A stretch of DNA of 64,000 nt from Drechmeria coniospora (Eukaryota > Ascomycota > Sordariomycetes > Hypocreales > Ophiocordycipitaceae). The translations under genes were made by a program, and so were the position numbers. Shown one piece after another: positions 23,509 to 38,571 of this stretch (its first letter is position 1; each line of letters begins with the position of its first letter). The stretch spans positions 868,001 through 932,000 of the forward strand of contig NC_054389.1 of the NCBI RefSeq assembly GCF_001625195.1, written 5' to 3'. Below the pieces are notes generated by a model. That model searched no databases and was not told where the DNA came from. It worked only from the letters and a program-made list of their open reading frames with translations.

Positions 23509-24638
23509 TTACTCATCGTCATCCTCTTCTTCCTCGAGCTCAGCCGCGTCGGCGGCATCAAGCGCATCCTTATCCTCCACGCGACTGATCTGGAAGCGCT
23601 TCCTCAGACGGTAGGCGATGGCGCGCTTTTTTGCAGAAGGGCTCTGCGTGAAGGCGCCGGATCCACCGAATGGCCCGGCCGCAGCGCTGTTGCGGACACG
23701 AACGATGCAAACGTTGCTCGCGCCGCCAACCTGCGCCTCGCACGTCATGCCCGGGGGCATCTGGACCTTCAATGGGAACTCAGTGTTGGTGGCCAGAGAC
23801 AAGCCCCCGATGCCGAGTCCTGGAATGTCCTGGGTGACTTCGGCCCTTTGAAAGGCCGAAGGATCAGTGCCTCCGGACGTAGCGTCGATATCGGCCCTCA
23901 TAGGGCCAGCACCGTCCTGGTTTATCTTTGAACCGTCAGCGCTACATCTCCAAGCCTGGAAGCCTGGGGGGGGGGTGCACATACCTGCCGAAAGACCATG
24001 GAAATCTCTCCCTGGTCGTTGGTGGTGGGAAGGCCACTCGTGGCCCCTTGGCCCGCCGTGTCAGCTACCATGGTCTCCTCAGCAAAGTTGCTCTTCTTGC
24101 CACCACCGCCGGCGGCACTGCCACGGCCGGCACCGCCGAGACCTCCGAGAAGACCGCCGAGGCCAGCACCCGCCCCGGCCCCAGCACCACCAAACAGTTT
24201 GCCGATTTGACGCTTATGCTCCTCACGGCGTTGCCGAGACCGGCCGAGGGCGGATAAGTCGTCCTCCTGGCCTGTGGCGCCATTGGCACCCTTGTTTCTC
24301 TGAGCGGTACCAGCACCAGTCATGAAGTACTCGATGGAAGCCGCAGCACTCACAGGACCACCACCCTCGGTGCGTCCGAGGGGACTGGCCTTGCCGTTGC
24401 TGATCTCACGATCCCTGATGATGGATGTATCGGCCTGAGAGCCGCAGCCGTTGCTGCTACAATCACGAGGAGTACCATCCGTTACTTGATGCAGTCAGCC
24501 TCGACCCAGCAGGGAGACGTCGTTTCTCGTACCGCCAAAACATGGCATGGACACGCCGTTGGCGCCCTCCATGGACGTGCAGAGCCCGTGAGCCCAGACG
24601 GCAACAACCAAGGTGGAGTATACAACGGCGGATCGCAT
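23509..24638 (-). CDS. Egh16-like secreted protein (340 aa)
   Basis: Three exons on the minus strand: 24638-24533, 24484-23985 and 23925-23509. Intron 1 is GTACGA with branch GCTGAC and acceptor CAAG; intron 2 is GTATGT with GCTGAC and acceptor AAAG. Splicing restores the family landmark VTDGTPRDC directly after GANGVSMP. A signal peptide (about residues 1-17, ending AHG) is followed by GANGV-MP, DGTPRDC, CGSQADTSIIRDREI, LGRTEGGG, a long Gly/Ala-rich insert (about 155-185), then MTCEAQVGGASNVCIVRVRNSA and an acidic C-terminus. This is the Egh16/Gas1/Mas3-like family of extracellular proteins expressed in appressoria of plant and insect pathogens; their biochemical role is unknown. Start context is caccATGcg, and a TATA element lies about 190 bp upstream. 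Confidence 0.9.
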
Positions 24639-24820
24639 GGTGGCGATGGGAATGGTTGAAGAATTCTGAAGAGGACAACGGCTGACGTTATCAGTATGCG
24701 GATACGAGCCACCAGCGTCTCAACGTCGAAGCCGAGTACGTTGCAAGAAAGAGGAAGTGCTGAAAGATGAGAATGTGGTGTAACTGGCAAATCACCGCAT
24801 GGCTTTGCGAGGAAGGGCAA

Positions 24821-24830
24821 ATATATAGAC
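24821..24830 (-). promoter_or_regulatory. TATA element of the Egh16-like gene
   Basis: The minus strand reads CTATATATTT, about 185 bp upstream of the start codon at 24638. Confidence 0.45.
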
Positions 24831-26673
24831 CATCTTCAGCAGGAGCATGCCAAAGCGTCTTCGCTGTCGGTTCCGGCCTGGGCCTGGCCCCCCCCTCTGT
24901 ATCATGTCGACTGTGTAGGGGCGCTCTGCTGGGAGCCCGCAACGCACCGTAGTCGAGCAGCATGGGGCCATCGAGACGGATTCCTTCCGCGATAATGCGA
25001 CAAGTCTGAGTTCAGATACATGATGGTGCCCTGCTTGAGGCTCTTGTCTGTTGCAGGAAGACCTAGAGGCTGTACCAGTAGCGGAGGCGAAGCGAAAACG
25101 AACTGGCCTGAAACGGGCTATCCAGAATACACTCAATGGTGTTGAAGAAGGACAGATCGGAGATACCAGGGTCCTGGAGTTTGGATAGGGTGAAGACGCT
25201 CCTGTCGGAACGTTCCGGATTCGCTGCCGTGAAGGGATGCGCATGCCAGGGCTGGCCATATGAGAGATGTCTGAGCGTGAGGGTGTCGCCTTGGCCGATG
25301 CCGAAGGGCTAGCCGCCTGAGCGTTGTGCTCAACCTTGATTTCGCCTTGATTTCGCCGTGGGTGGACGCACGGCCGAGACAAGCAGGGAGGTGCTCTGAA
25401 GGAGGTAGGGTGCAAGGTCTGTGATGACAGGTGGTCAGGGGTCGCTGGCGCACCGGCATGACTTGACATGGTGGAGTCAAGCTGACTTTGGTCGCGTTGC
25501 AGAGTCATGATAATGAAACCTGCAAGGTGCCGGAAGTCGCTGGTTCACTCCCACAGACGGGCCATGCAGTTCCGAAGACTCATGACAAACACAATACAGA
25601 AGGCAGTGTATGTATAGAGATTTACTGACGTGCGCAAAATCCATGGTGGCCATTGTTGGCCATGCAAATCCATCCTGCTGCGGTTTTCGGGCCGCCTTGG
25701 TGGAGTCGCGCATGAGAATTCGGGGTGGCTTACGCGGTGCGACCGGTTAGACCGGAGCCGGGTGGAGCATTCCCCACATGGGCCGGGGCCGGGGCCGGGG
25801 CATCACCGATATCACCAGCTGCGCGACTGGGCAGGTCAACGGAATGTCCCTTTTTTGTTCAAAAAGAACGACCTATGCACAAGGGGACATGTGGTGCAGA
25901 TGACGCCCTGCGGGTCTTCCAACATGGGTTTTGTTTGCAGCAGAGGCCAGAAGTTGCACAATGTGTTTTAAAGTAGGCGGGCTCAGCCGGACGAACCCGG
26001 TGGCTATCAGTGTCTCGTTCTCCTGCTGTCAAACATCGACCTGTGGCGGAAATTTCACCATCGGCAGCCTCGCAGGCCAGGACCTTCTCGACGACAGAAA
26101 GGTACAATGGAGATGCCAAGGAACCCGTCGACGCGCGGCGGAATCATGCCAGTCGAATATCGCTGCATCACACCACCAGAGGGACATGACTTGATACGGA
26201 ATCATACTTTGCAATATCGCTCGAATGGGTACCCAGACAGCCATTTCTTGCAAATCCCTGCTGAAATCTGTGCTGTGTTGCTGCCTAGGTCGAATACGTA
26301 TTGGCATCGCCTCGTTCTGCTCATGTTTCTCGACTGTTTCAGATCCCTCCGCCGTCCCGTTGCGAAGCAGTTGCACGTGCTTTCAACATTGTCCGCTTCT
26401 GACCTCATCCTAGGAATCGAATCGTGCACGAGAACACCTCACAATCCAAGACGGAAGCCTGCGTAGCGCAATCATTCAATGTCCCTCGCTCCTTGCCGCC
26501 TCCAATCTGGTGCCAGGAATCTGGAATAATGAAATGCAATTTTTGTTTGCCCGCCTTCATGCCACATGCCACATACCGTGCTAAATGACTGTGTGGAGAG
26601 CGTAACGGAGAAAGGGTAGAATCGAAAGAGATATAAACATCGACAGGGACGGTTGTGGCCGGTTGCGAACCTC
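24831..26673. other. Intergenic between the Egh16-like gene and the Zn2Cys6 gene
   Basis: No gene I can support. Open frames on both strands lack domains. A short GGGGCC repeat (ccggggccggggccgggg) lies at about 25782-25800. Confidence 0.45.
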
Positions 26674-29034
<2,361 letters not shown>

Positions 29035-30668
29035 ACGCTGGCTTCGTGTCCAGTCTGCCGACTGTCCGAGAGAGGAGATGTGGTCGACCCCAGCCCCGGG
29101 CTTCGAGATGGCAAGGGCTGATGTTGAGAGGCAAGCCGCGGGCGTGTCGTTGGGTTCACTCGACTTTGCGTCCGTTCACGCTTCAATCCGAGGCAAGGAT
29201 CGACCGGTGCTGTTTTTTCTGGATCGCTTGTACCGTCGTCGCGACGCTCTTTGCCGCCACTACCACACACGAGACGAAGAGGATTCGGCAGCGGCGCCGC
29301 CCGTCACGGCCTAATAGGCATCGGCATTGCCTTGAACCTTTCGCTTTCTTGCCCCTTCAACGAGCGTAACGGGGGCCAAGGCAGACGAGGCGAGATGGTG
29401 GTTGGGAACGGATGACGATACGTGGAAGGGCGATGGCGAGGGGCCGACGGCGAGTAGGAAGACGACAGCTGACCGTGGCTGCAGAGAAAGTTGTGTTTGG
29501 TGGCTCCATCCGAGCCATCCATATTACTAGGCATCCGAGGGAGACGGCGGTAGGCCACCGCTCCTCTGGCGCTCATGCTCGTCGCGAAAACTCCACCGGC
29601 TCTGGCGATGCTGGCCCCCTTCAACGACATCCGGTACCGGCATCCCGGTCCCGATTGGGAAAGCAAACGGCAGGTCTTGCAGCCGATTTCCGGCGGCACC
29701 TGCGCGGGTGAGAAGGACCGGTGAATTGCCATGGTCGCCCGTGTGCTCGGAATGGGCCCATCTCGTGGCTGCAGAAGCTGTGGCCACTACCCTGTCCGGT
29801 CCACTTGAATCCAACCAGACGCTGGTCGGTGACGGGAACGCGTGAACCATGTCGGCATACGCCGCGCTGATGCCGCGCTGAGATATATTGGCTTGCCGGG
29901 AACCTTGTCGTCGTTGGCTGGAGGGAGCAGTTCTAGCCCCCATCGAAGGCTGCGGTCCGAAAGATTGGTAACGATGCCAAGCGATGGCTGTACGGCCCTC
30001 CCATTTGTCACCACCGTATCATATGCTTGCATGAAACCTTGTTGGCGCCGGATATCCGCTGCGCTCTTGTCGATTCGTCCGAGACGAGACCATTGACGAC
30101 TGCTGTGGCGCTCATGCTTGCCATGTTGCGCCTCGAACCCGTCTCCTCCCTCCGTGTCCATGAGCCGAGCCGTTATTATTTCTCTGCGGCCAATCGGATA
30201 CTATGTGTCCGAGGGCAAACATGACGAGGTAGCGCATGCTGAAAATGCGGCCGCCGTGGTGCGGCATCCTCGAATCGTGGAGTGAGTGAGCTGCATGATG
30301 CTTTGCTTGGAAGGACTGTGCCGGCAGCAAAAGCCGGCTTCGACGTCCAGATGATGCGTCGCCCATGGATTGCTGTATGCTGCTCGAAAGCCGAATCGAT
30401 GGATATTGAAGAGAGGTTATGGCATGACGAGAAGAAGAGAGATGGATCCTTCCCGCTCGTTATGATATGCGCTCTGCCAACTTTCCGCACGCTTTCTGCA
30501 AGTGTTGGGCCGCTCACGTTGGCAAAACAACAGCGACGAAGAAAACATTGCTCGACGACCACAACAACACACAAAAGGTAGATGAAAAAAAAAAGCGCAT
30601 GGTCATGCTCTCCAAGAGCGTATGCCACTGCCATGCTCCTTTGGAGGACGAGGTGACGACTCCTGTCA
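29035..30668. other. Upstream region of the Zn2Cys6 gene and 3' flank of the methyltransferase gene
   Basis: No domain-bearing frame found on either strand. Several open frames of 80-240 codons exist but look like chance frames. The long upstream region (about 1.6 kb) could hold regulatory sites; I cannot name any. Confidence 0.45.
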
Positions 30669-31490
30669 CTATTTCCGACAGATGACTTCGCCCGAGGGAA
30701 CGGAAAACCAAGCATTTTCCAGCTCTCCCCATCGTCTCCACACGCGGGCAACCGTCTCGAGCTCCTCGGTGGTGGCGATGCCTCCCTCGACGGCGGTTTT
30801 GGCAAAGGCCGAAGCGACGGTTCTCTCGGCCCACAGGCCCGACCACCAATCAATCTCATCCTTGGTGCTGTAGCACCAGCTCGTGGAGCTGCAGGCCATG
30901 CTCGCCGCATCGAAGCCGGCTTCGCGGGCCCAGGCGTGGATCATACGGCCGGCGTCGGGTTCGCCGCCGTTGAACTTGGCCAGCTTCCGATAGAGGGCGC
31001 GCCAGTCTTCCATGCCATCGAGGTCGGGGTACCAGGCGAAGGAGCCGTAGTCGGACTCGCGGGCGGCGACGATGGCGCCCGGCTTGGCGACCCGCCGCAT
31101 CTCCCTGAGAACTCCGACGGCGTCGTTGACGTGCTGGAGGACTTGGTGGCAGCAGACGACGTCGAAGGTGTCGTCGCCAAAGTGGAGAGCGTTGGCGTCG
31201 CCTTGGACAAAGTCGACGTTTGTCAGGCCCCTCTGCTCGGCGAGCTCGCGGGCCTTGACGAGCACGTCGGCGGCCCGTTCGAGCCCCGTGACGTGGCCGT
31301 CGGGCACGTAGGCAGCCAGATCAACGGTGATGGTGCCGGGGCCGCAGCCGATGTCGAGAATCTTCATGCCGGCCTTGAGGTGAGGCAAGAGGTAGGCGGC
31401 CGAGTTTTGGGCCGTGCGCCAGGTGTGGGAGCGCAGGACGGACGCATGATGGCCGTGGGTATACGTCGCCGCTTCCGATTTGCGGACCAT
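30669..31490 (-). CDS. Class I SAM-dependent methyltransferase, UbiE/Coq5-like fold (273 aa)
   Basis: A single exon with start context ccATGgt. The SAM-binding motif I is at about residues 44-53 (ILDIGCGPGT), followed by the acidic residue after strand 2 (TGLERAADV), then VDFVQGDA, the post-motif FDVVCCHQVLQHV, and VLREMRRVAKPGAIVAARE. This is a complete methyltransferase-11/31 type domain. A C-terminal region with WAREAGFD and WW-x-WAERTV follows. Substrate unknown; many such fungal enzymes act on small molecules, but no biosynthetic cluster is visible here. Codon use is strongly GC3, like the neighbouring genes, so it appears native. Confidence 0.92.
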   Translation of the reverse strand: MVRKSEAATYTHGHHASVLRSHTWRTAQNSAAYLLPHLKAGMKILDIGCGPGTITVDLAAYVPDGHVTGLERAADVLVKARELAEQRGLTNVDFVQGDANALHFGDDTFDVVCCHQVLQHVNDAVGVLREMRRVAKPGAIVAARESDYGSFAWYPDLDGMEDWRALYRKLAKFNGGEPDAGRMIHAWAREAGFDAASMACSSTSWCYSTKDEIDWWSGLWAERTVASAFAKTAVEGGIATTEELETVARVWRRWGELENAWFSVPSGEVICRK

Positions 31491-31649
31491 GGCGGAGGGA
31501 CGACGCTTTGTGACGAAGAGTCCCTTTGTGACGAAGAGTGTCGAGGGATGGGATGCTCACCGAGGCCAAGGTTGGTAAAGGGTGTGTCGATGCGTACGTC
31601 GAAGCCGGCAATGGAGGTGCCAAGGCAGGTACGTATTCGCAGGCACAGC

Positions 31650-34600
31650 CTTGTACATACATACATACACACACTCACACTTACACTTACACTTACCCTT
31701 ACTCTTACACTTATACTTACACCCACTCTTACACTACCCTTACACTTTTACTTACATTTATACTTTTACTTATACTTACACTTATCCTTATACCTATACT
31801 TACACTTACACTTATACTTACACTTACTCTTACTCTTATTTTACTATTACCCTTTTACTTATTTCCTTTACTTTTCTATTTTTTTTTCTAATCTCTTTTT
31901 TTACTTTTACTATTACTTAATTTATTATATAAACTTATTATTTTATTCTTCTTCTCTCTTTATTCCCTTATTTTACTATTTTTATACTTTTACTTATAAC
32001 TCCCTTATTTTTATACTTTATATTTCTACTTTTACTAACCCTATATCTTTACTTTTATAAACCTATATCCTTATTTATACTTACCTTATATATTTCCTTT
32101 TACTTTCCTAATCCCTTTATTTATAATTACCTTATACTTATATTTCTTTTTTTTATATACTTATCCTCTTTTATACCCCTACTTTTACTATCTTTTATCC
32201 TATTATTACTCTTATATATATATATCTCCTTCTTATATTTATTTTAATCCTATACCCTTACTTTTCTTATTTTTATTCTTTTTTTTATCTACTTATCCTC
32301 TTTTATACCCCTATCTTTACTATCTTTTATATTATTATTATTCTTTTATAATACTATATATATTCCTTTTTATACTTATCCTAATTCTATACCCTTATTT
32401 TTCTTATTCTTATTCTATTTCTTTTCCTTACTTATATACTTATATATATATTTATATTTACTTTAATACCTATACCTATACATATTTTTCTTATTCCTCT
32501 TAATCTATTTATACTATTACTATTTATTTTATCCCTATATTTTATATACTTTATAACTTTAACTATTCTTCCTCTTTACTATTTTATAAAACTTACTCTA
32601 TAAATATACTTTACTCTACCTTATACTCTTATTCTTACCTACCCTATATATATTTACTTTTACTTACCCTATATATTTACTATATATCCCTATTTTTACT
32701 AACCCTATATATCTACCCTATATTTCTATTTTAACCTACCCTATATTTAATCCTTCTTACTCTTTATACTTTTATTTTTATTTCTACTATATATTTAATC
32801 CTACTTATCCTATACTTTTACTTTTACTATCCCTCTTTATTTACCTATACCTATTACTATATATACTCTTCTTACTATTACTTACCTCTTTATACTATTA
32901 TTATTTATCTTATCCCTATATATATTATACTTTCTTTTTTTTAAAATTATTCTTTTTATATCTTAAACTATAATAATATCCTTCAATACTTATTTTACTT
33001 TTTCATTTTATATATACTCTATTTATTATATACTTTAATATATACTTTTATTCTTCCTATACTTACTTATATACTATTTTATTTTTCTTTCCTTAACTAT
33101 CTTTTCTATATTCTATTCTTTATATAATTATATTTTTTACTATTTACTATTATACTTATAACCATACTAACTTTACATTTACTATTTTATCTATTATTAT
33201 AAATATATCATATATTATTCTATTTATACATTTTAATCTTAACCTATTTATTTACTTATTTATATACTTTCCTACCTACTTATTTACCTACTTATTTACT
33301 TTCTTTCCTTCTTACTTATATATATATATACTTACCTACTTATATACTTATTTACTTAACTATATTATTACTTAAATAATTACTTATTTACTTATTACAA
33401 TTTTATTTTATTTACTTACTTACCTACTTACCTATTTACTTACCTATTTACCTACTTATATATTACTAACTTACCCTTATACTTATACTTACACTACTTA
33501 TACTTATACTTATAATTACCCTTATACTTACCCTTACCCTTATACTTACACCTACTCTTACACTTATACCTATACCTATACTTACCCCTATATTTACACT
33601 TACCCTTACAATTATACTTACACTTTTACTTACACTTACACCCACACTTACCCTTACACTTACACTTACACTTACACCTACACCTACACTCACCCTTACA
33701 CTTTCACTTACACTTACACTTACACCTACACTCACCCTTACACTTACACTTACACTTTCACTTACACTCACATTCATACTTTCACTCACACTTTCACTTA
33801 CACCCACACTTACCCTCACACTTACACTTACACCTACACTCACCCTCACACTTTCACTTACACTTACACTTACACTTACACTTACACTTTCACTTACACC
33901 TACACTTACCCTTGCACTTACACTTACACTCACACTTTCACTTACACTTACACCTACACTTACCCTCACACTTACACTTACACTTACACTTTTACTTACA
34001 CTTACACCTACACTTACCCTCACACTTACACTTACACTTATACTTTTACTTATACTTACACTTACACTCACCCTCACACTTACACTTACACTTATACTTT
34101 TACTTACACTCACACTCACACTTTCACCTACACTTTTACTTACACTTACACTTACACTTACCCTCACACTTACACTTACACTTACACTTACACTCACCCT
34201 CATACTTACACTTACACTTACACCTACACCTACACTCACCCTTACACTTACACTTACACTTACACTTTTACTTACACTTACACCTATACCTACACCTATA
34301 CTCACCCTCATACTTACACTTATACTTATACTTTTACTTACACTTACACTCATACTTTCACTTACACTTTCACTTACACTCACACCCACACTTTCTCTTA
34401 CACTTACACTTACACTTACACTTACACTTACCCTTATACTTACACTTACACTTACACTTACATTTACACTTACCCTACACTCACTTACATACTTACATAC
34501 ACACACACACATACACATACATACACAAAGACTTATACATATACTCATACTTATACTTACACTTACACCCACACTTACACTTATATTTACACTTACGCTA

Positions 34601-34875
34601 CACTCACACACACATACATACACATACAGCTAGTCTTATACTCACACTTACACTTACACTCACCCTTATACTTACACTTACCCTTAAACTTACACTTACA
34701 CTTACACTTACACTTACCCTTACACTTACACTTATACTTACCCTTACCCTTACACTTATACTGACACTTACACTTACACTTACACTTACCCTTACACTTA
34801 CACTTACACTTACACTTACACTTACACTTACACTTACACTTATACTTATACTTACACTCACACTCATACTTCTTG
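31650..34875. repeat. Degenerate hexanucleotide satellite, (A/C)CTTAC type, about 3.2 kb
   Basis: The ends (about 31,655-31,860 and 33,470-34,875) are near-perfect tandem acttac/ccttac hexamers. The middle (about 31,870-33,460) is the same kind of sequence decayed to ttta/tata-rich DNA. The hexamer has no stop in several frames, so long Val-Ser, Lys-Cys, Leu-His and Thr-Leu translations appear on both strands; these are not genes. Confidence 0.9.
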
Positions 34876-34940
34876 AAATTTGCGTGCGCAAGAGGAGGGG
34901 TAGTGGAAGTATATCGCACGGACCAGGGAATCAATCAAGC

Positions 34941-35505
34941 TGTTAGTAACAGCATGAGGGGTGCCAGTTAGTAACTGGGCAAGAGTGCACAATTGGTAGT
35001 ACCGAATTATACAAACGAATGCGATTATATCAAAAGAGAAACTATTCTAAGGGAATGGCTACTGCCTTATATAGGTGTAGAAATATAGTAAAGACTGTTC
35101 CAGCTTATTCCATAAGGTTCCACCTTATTCCATAAGTAGGGTAAGCAACATTCCGACTTATTCCAAGGAGTTCCAGTACATTCCATAAGTAGGGTAAGCA
35201 ACATTCCGACTTATTCCAAGGAGTTCCAGTACATTCCATAAGTGGGGTATGGAATATTCTAGAATATTCTAGAATGTTCTAGAGCATTCTGTACTATACC
35301 TAATTAGGCAAGTATCTTTGACAATAGTTTAGAGAAATAGTATGTTGTATACTATTAGTCAGCTCTGTATACTTACTTATACTCTCAGTATAGTATAGTA
35401 TATCTGCCAGCAGTAGTACTTCTGACAGTTGCTACTGGTAGTAGCAATAATAGGATAGTATCCTATTTGGGTAGTCTTACTAGTATAAATCCTAGTATTT
35501 TAACA
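34941..35505 (-). repeat. LTR of a Copia-like retrotransposon, reverse orientation (565 bp, variant family)
   Basis: On the plus strand it begins TGTTAGTAACAG and ends ATTTTAACA, the same inverted termini as the other LTRs here. Its last 55 bp (aggatagtatcc...tcttactagtataaat) match them closely. A TATATAAGG element on the minus strand (about 35068-35076) fits an LTR promoter. The inner part differs and carries a 53-bp tandem duplication (about 35131-35236). The leader-like sequence next to it (34,905-34,940) also resembles the leader next to the LTR at 59,167. Satellite DNA flanks both sides. Confidence 0.65.
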
Positions 35506-37480
35506 ATACTTACCCTCATACTTATACTTACTCTCACGCTTATACTAACACTTGCATATTCTTCTTGGTTTCTGATTGCTATAAATGTAATTATTGACTA
35601 TTCGTAGAAATATTCCTGTTTGGTAATATTTAACTTACATTCTTGCATAACTGCATTGTATATTTGCCCGAAAATCCACTTTAATCGTATATGCCTTCGA
35701 ACTTATATTTGTGCCTTGCCTGTAAATACCTTTTTAAAAACTGCATAATACTGGTTTGGCTATATCCCAACCTCTTTACATATTTCCTATAACTATTTAA
35801 CTGTATCGTCCAATATATTATATAGTTCACCCCAATCTATATATTCCGATTTCTACGACTTTAAAAAATACTAGTAACTCTTGATATTAACTGGTGCATT
35901 CTCTTCTCGATACATCTATAGTACTTGTAGTACTATGTCTATATTTTCTTTGCTTATAGTATTTTCTGGAATTATATTATGTTAAATTGTAGTATTTGCT
36001 GGATTTATTGGAATTGTAGTATCTACTGTTCGGAATCGGTACGATATATTGTATTGTATGTACTCGGTCGGTCGTATAGTATTGTATTGTGTGTTTTTAG
36101 TTGTACAGTATTGTATTGTATATTCTTGGTCGGTTGTATAGTTGATTGTCTTATTGTATCCCTTGAATCGGGGGTTTGTGGTACTGTATTATTAGTTAAG
36201 TCACTTACTGTATTACGAATTGGGTTGTTAATAATAATAGTTAATAGGTTATGGTTATTGCTATTATTATTGTTTTATTAATAACGTTCCTAAAGAATGT
36301 TAAGCAATCCATAAGACAGTTCTCTAGGTCTTTAATATTCCATTCTAGTAATACTATACTGTTAATTACCCGTACTAGCTGACGTAATATACCTATGCGC
36401 ATTATGCCTGTATATATACCGTTATAGCATAAGGCATTTTGCAGTATTTTTCTTACTATAAAATGGAGACATTTAAATATATCTATATTCCAGTCCTTAA
36501 AATCTGTCTGGAAATCTATATATACTGCCTCTATTGTTAATTTCTTGTTCCGTCGGTGACTTGCAATAGCTTAAATAGTATAGGTATTTAAAAATAGTAT
36601 TAGTGCATCATTATTAGGGATTAAGTCAATATCGATATACTCTACCTTTACTAGCTTTGCAATTGTTTTATTGCAATCTGCACCTTCCAAAATATATATG
36701 TAACACATATGGGGAGGTGTGCCCATATGGACAATAGACCAGTTAACCGTTCGACCATATAGCCAAACTGTCAAAAGATCCGCCAGTATCCGCACTTAGT
36801 GCGGGTACTGCACCTTACATTCGCTTATAAGGCCTATACGCCTATGGCGCGCCTTACAATATACTATAATTTCTTTTTGGTCTTTGGATATCGACTGTCG
36901 GTATTTACTTAACTTATCTATTGTATTTATTGTATTTATTGTAGTTACTGTTGTTCTTATTTATATTTATTTTTAATTATTTTTCTGTGTTGTAGTTTTA
37001 TTCTAACTTATTATACTAGTACTGTAGCGAGTAGAAAAGTAGGTTATGTATCCTTGTTGGAAGTATATACTTATTGTAGGTTGTATAGTATAATGTACTT
37101 TAGTACGGGGTAATTGGAGGCAATAACGTATGGTTTTACTGGGATTGTTAGTTTTTGTATAATATAATACTCCTAGAAATCTAGTAAATAGGTCTCTAGG
37201 CATAAGGTAAATATATCTAATGGACTAAGGTATAGACAAAAAGATAGTCTTTATCTTATTGTAGTAATTAAACTCTAGGTATTAGGCCCGTATGCTAAAT
37301 TCAAACGGTTACCTAGTGAATCTGACCCTTTTAGTTGCATACTGCTACTAGGCTTCTACAGTAGGAAACGGGTAGTAGTATTGTAATCCTCTTTAAGCCT
37401 TGCTAATCTGTACTGTTATTTATATATAGTATTAATTAGTGTTGGTTTAGTTCTAGGGGAGACTAGTAATGAGGTAGTGA
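35506..37480. other. AT-rich decayed DNA, no gene seen
   Basis: It starts with about 50 bp of the hexamer satellite. After that all frames are short and stop-rich, with high TpA, in keeping with mutated old repeats. A minus-strand frame at 36571-36795 has no recognised domain. Confidence 0.5.
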
Positions 37481-37484
37481 CTAA

Positions 37485-38500
37485 GGCGGCGATTTAAGTA
37501 CGATTAAGGCAGCGATTGAGGTACGACTAAAGGTAGCGATAGAGGTACGACTAAGGCAGCAATTGAGGTAGCGATGGAGGCAGTGACTGAGGCGGCGACT
37601 GAGGCGGCGACTGAGGCGGCAATGGAGGCAGTGACTGAGGCGGCGACTGAGGCGGCGATGGAGGTACGACTGAGGCAGCGATTGAGGTACGACTGATGCA
37701 GTAATGGAGGTACGACTGAGGCAGCGATTGAGGCACGACTGAGGCAGCGATTGAGGCACGACTGAGGCAGCAATGGAGGTACGACTAAGGCAGCGATTGA
37801 AGCAGCGATTGAGGCGGCGATTGAGGCGGCGATTGAGGCACGACTGAGGCAGCGACTAAGGCAGCGATGGAGGCAGCGATGGAGGTACGACTGAGGCAGC
37901 GACTGAGGCGGCGATGGAGGCAGTGACTGAGGCGGCGACTGAGGCGGTAACTGAGGCGGCAATGGAGGCAGTGACTGAGGCGGCGACTGAGGCGGCGACT
38001 GAGGCAGCGACTGAGGCGGCGACTGAGGCGGCGATGGAGGCAGCGATTGAGGCACAACTGAGGCAGCGACTGAGGCACGACTGAGGCAGCGACTGAGGCA
38101 CGACTGAGGCAGCGACTGAGGTACGACTGAGGCAGCAATGGAGGCACAACTGAGGCAGCGACTGAGGCGGCGATGGAGGCACGATTGAGGCAGCGACTGA
38201 GGCAGTGATTGAGGCGGCGATTGAGGCACGACTGAGGCAGCGACTAAGGCGGCGACTAAGGCGGCGATGGAGGCAGTGACTGAGGCGGCGATTGAGGCAG
38301 CGATTGAGGCAGCGATTGAGGCAGCGATGGAGGCAGTAACTGAGGCGGCGACTGAGGCAGCGATTGAGGCAGCGATTGAGGCAGCGATAGAGGCAGCGAT
38401 GGAGGCACGACTGAGGCAGCGACTGAGGCGGCGATTGAGGTAGCGATTGAGGGAGTAATTGAGGGAGTGATTAAGGCAGCGGTTGAGGCAGCAGACTGAC
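37485..38500. repeat. GC-rich minisatellite, 12-bp unit (gaggcagcgact type), about 1 kb
   Basis: Tandem units gaggcagcgact, gaggcggcgatg, gaggcacgact (11 bp) and gaggtacgact alternate over about 1 kb. It is open on the minus strand in all three frames (PQSLPQS, ASVAAS and RCLSR-type repeats). It stands out as GC-rich within AT-rich DNA and stops about 70 bp before the start codon of the cysteine-rich gene. Confidence 0.9.
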
Positions 38501-38571
38501 TATATATTTCCTGTTCTGCTCCCTCCATTCTTCCTCCCTCATTCTTCCTCCTTCATCATCACTTGTTCAAG

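Noticed and set aside
31650..34875. Satellite as a telomere array
   Set aside because: The hexamer is (A/C)CTTAC, not CCCTAA, and it lies inside the sequence with genes on both sides; similarity to a telomere repeat is only superficial.
33466..34946. Very long open frames on both strands (Val-Ser, Leu-His and Thr-Leu repeats)
   Set aside because: They are translations of the hexamer satellite, which lacks stops in several frames; no start context, domain or intron supports a gene.
36300..36860. Possible LINE reverse transcriptase on the minus strand
   Set aside because: Short frames with no recognisable RT motif; AT-rich composition alone gives such fragments.
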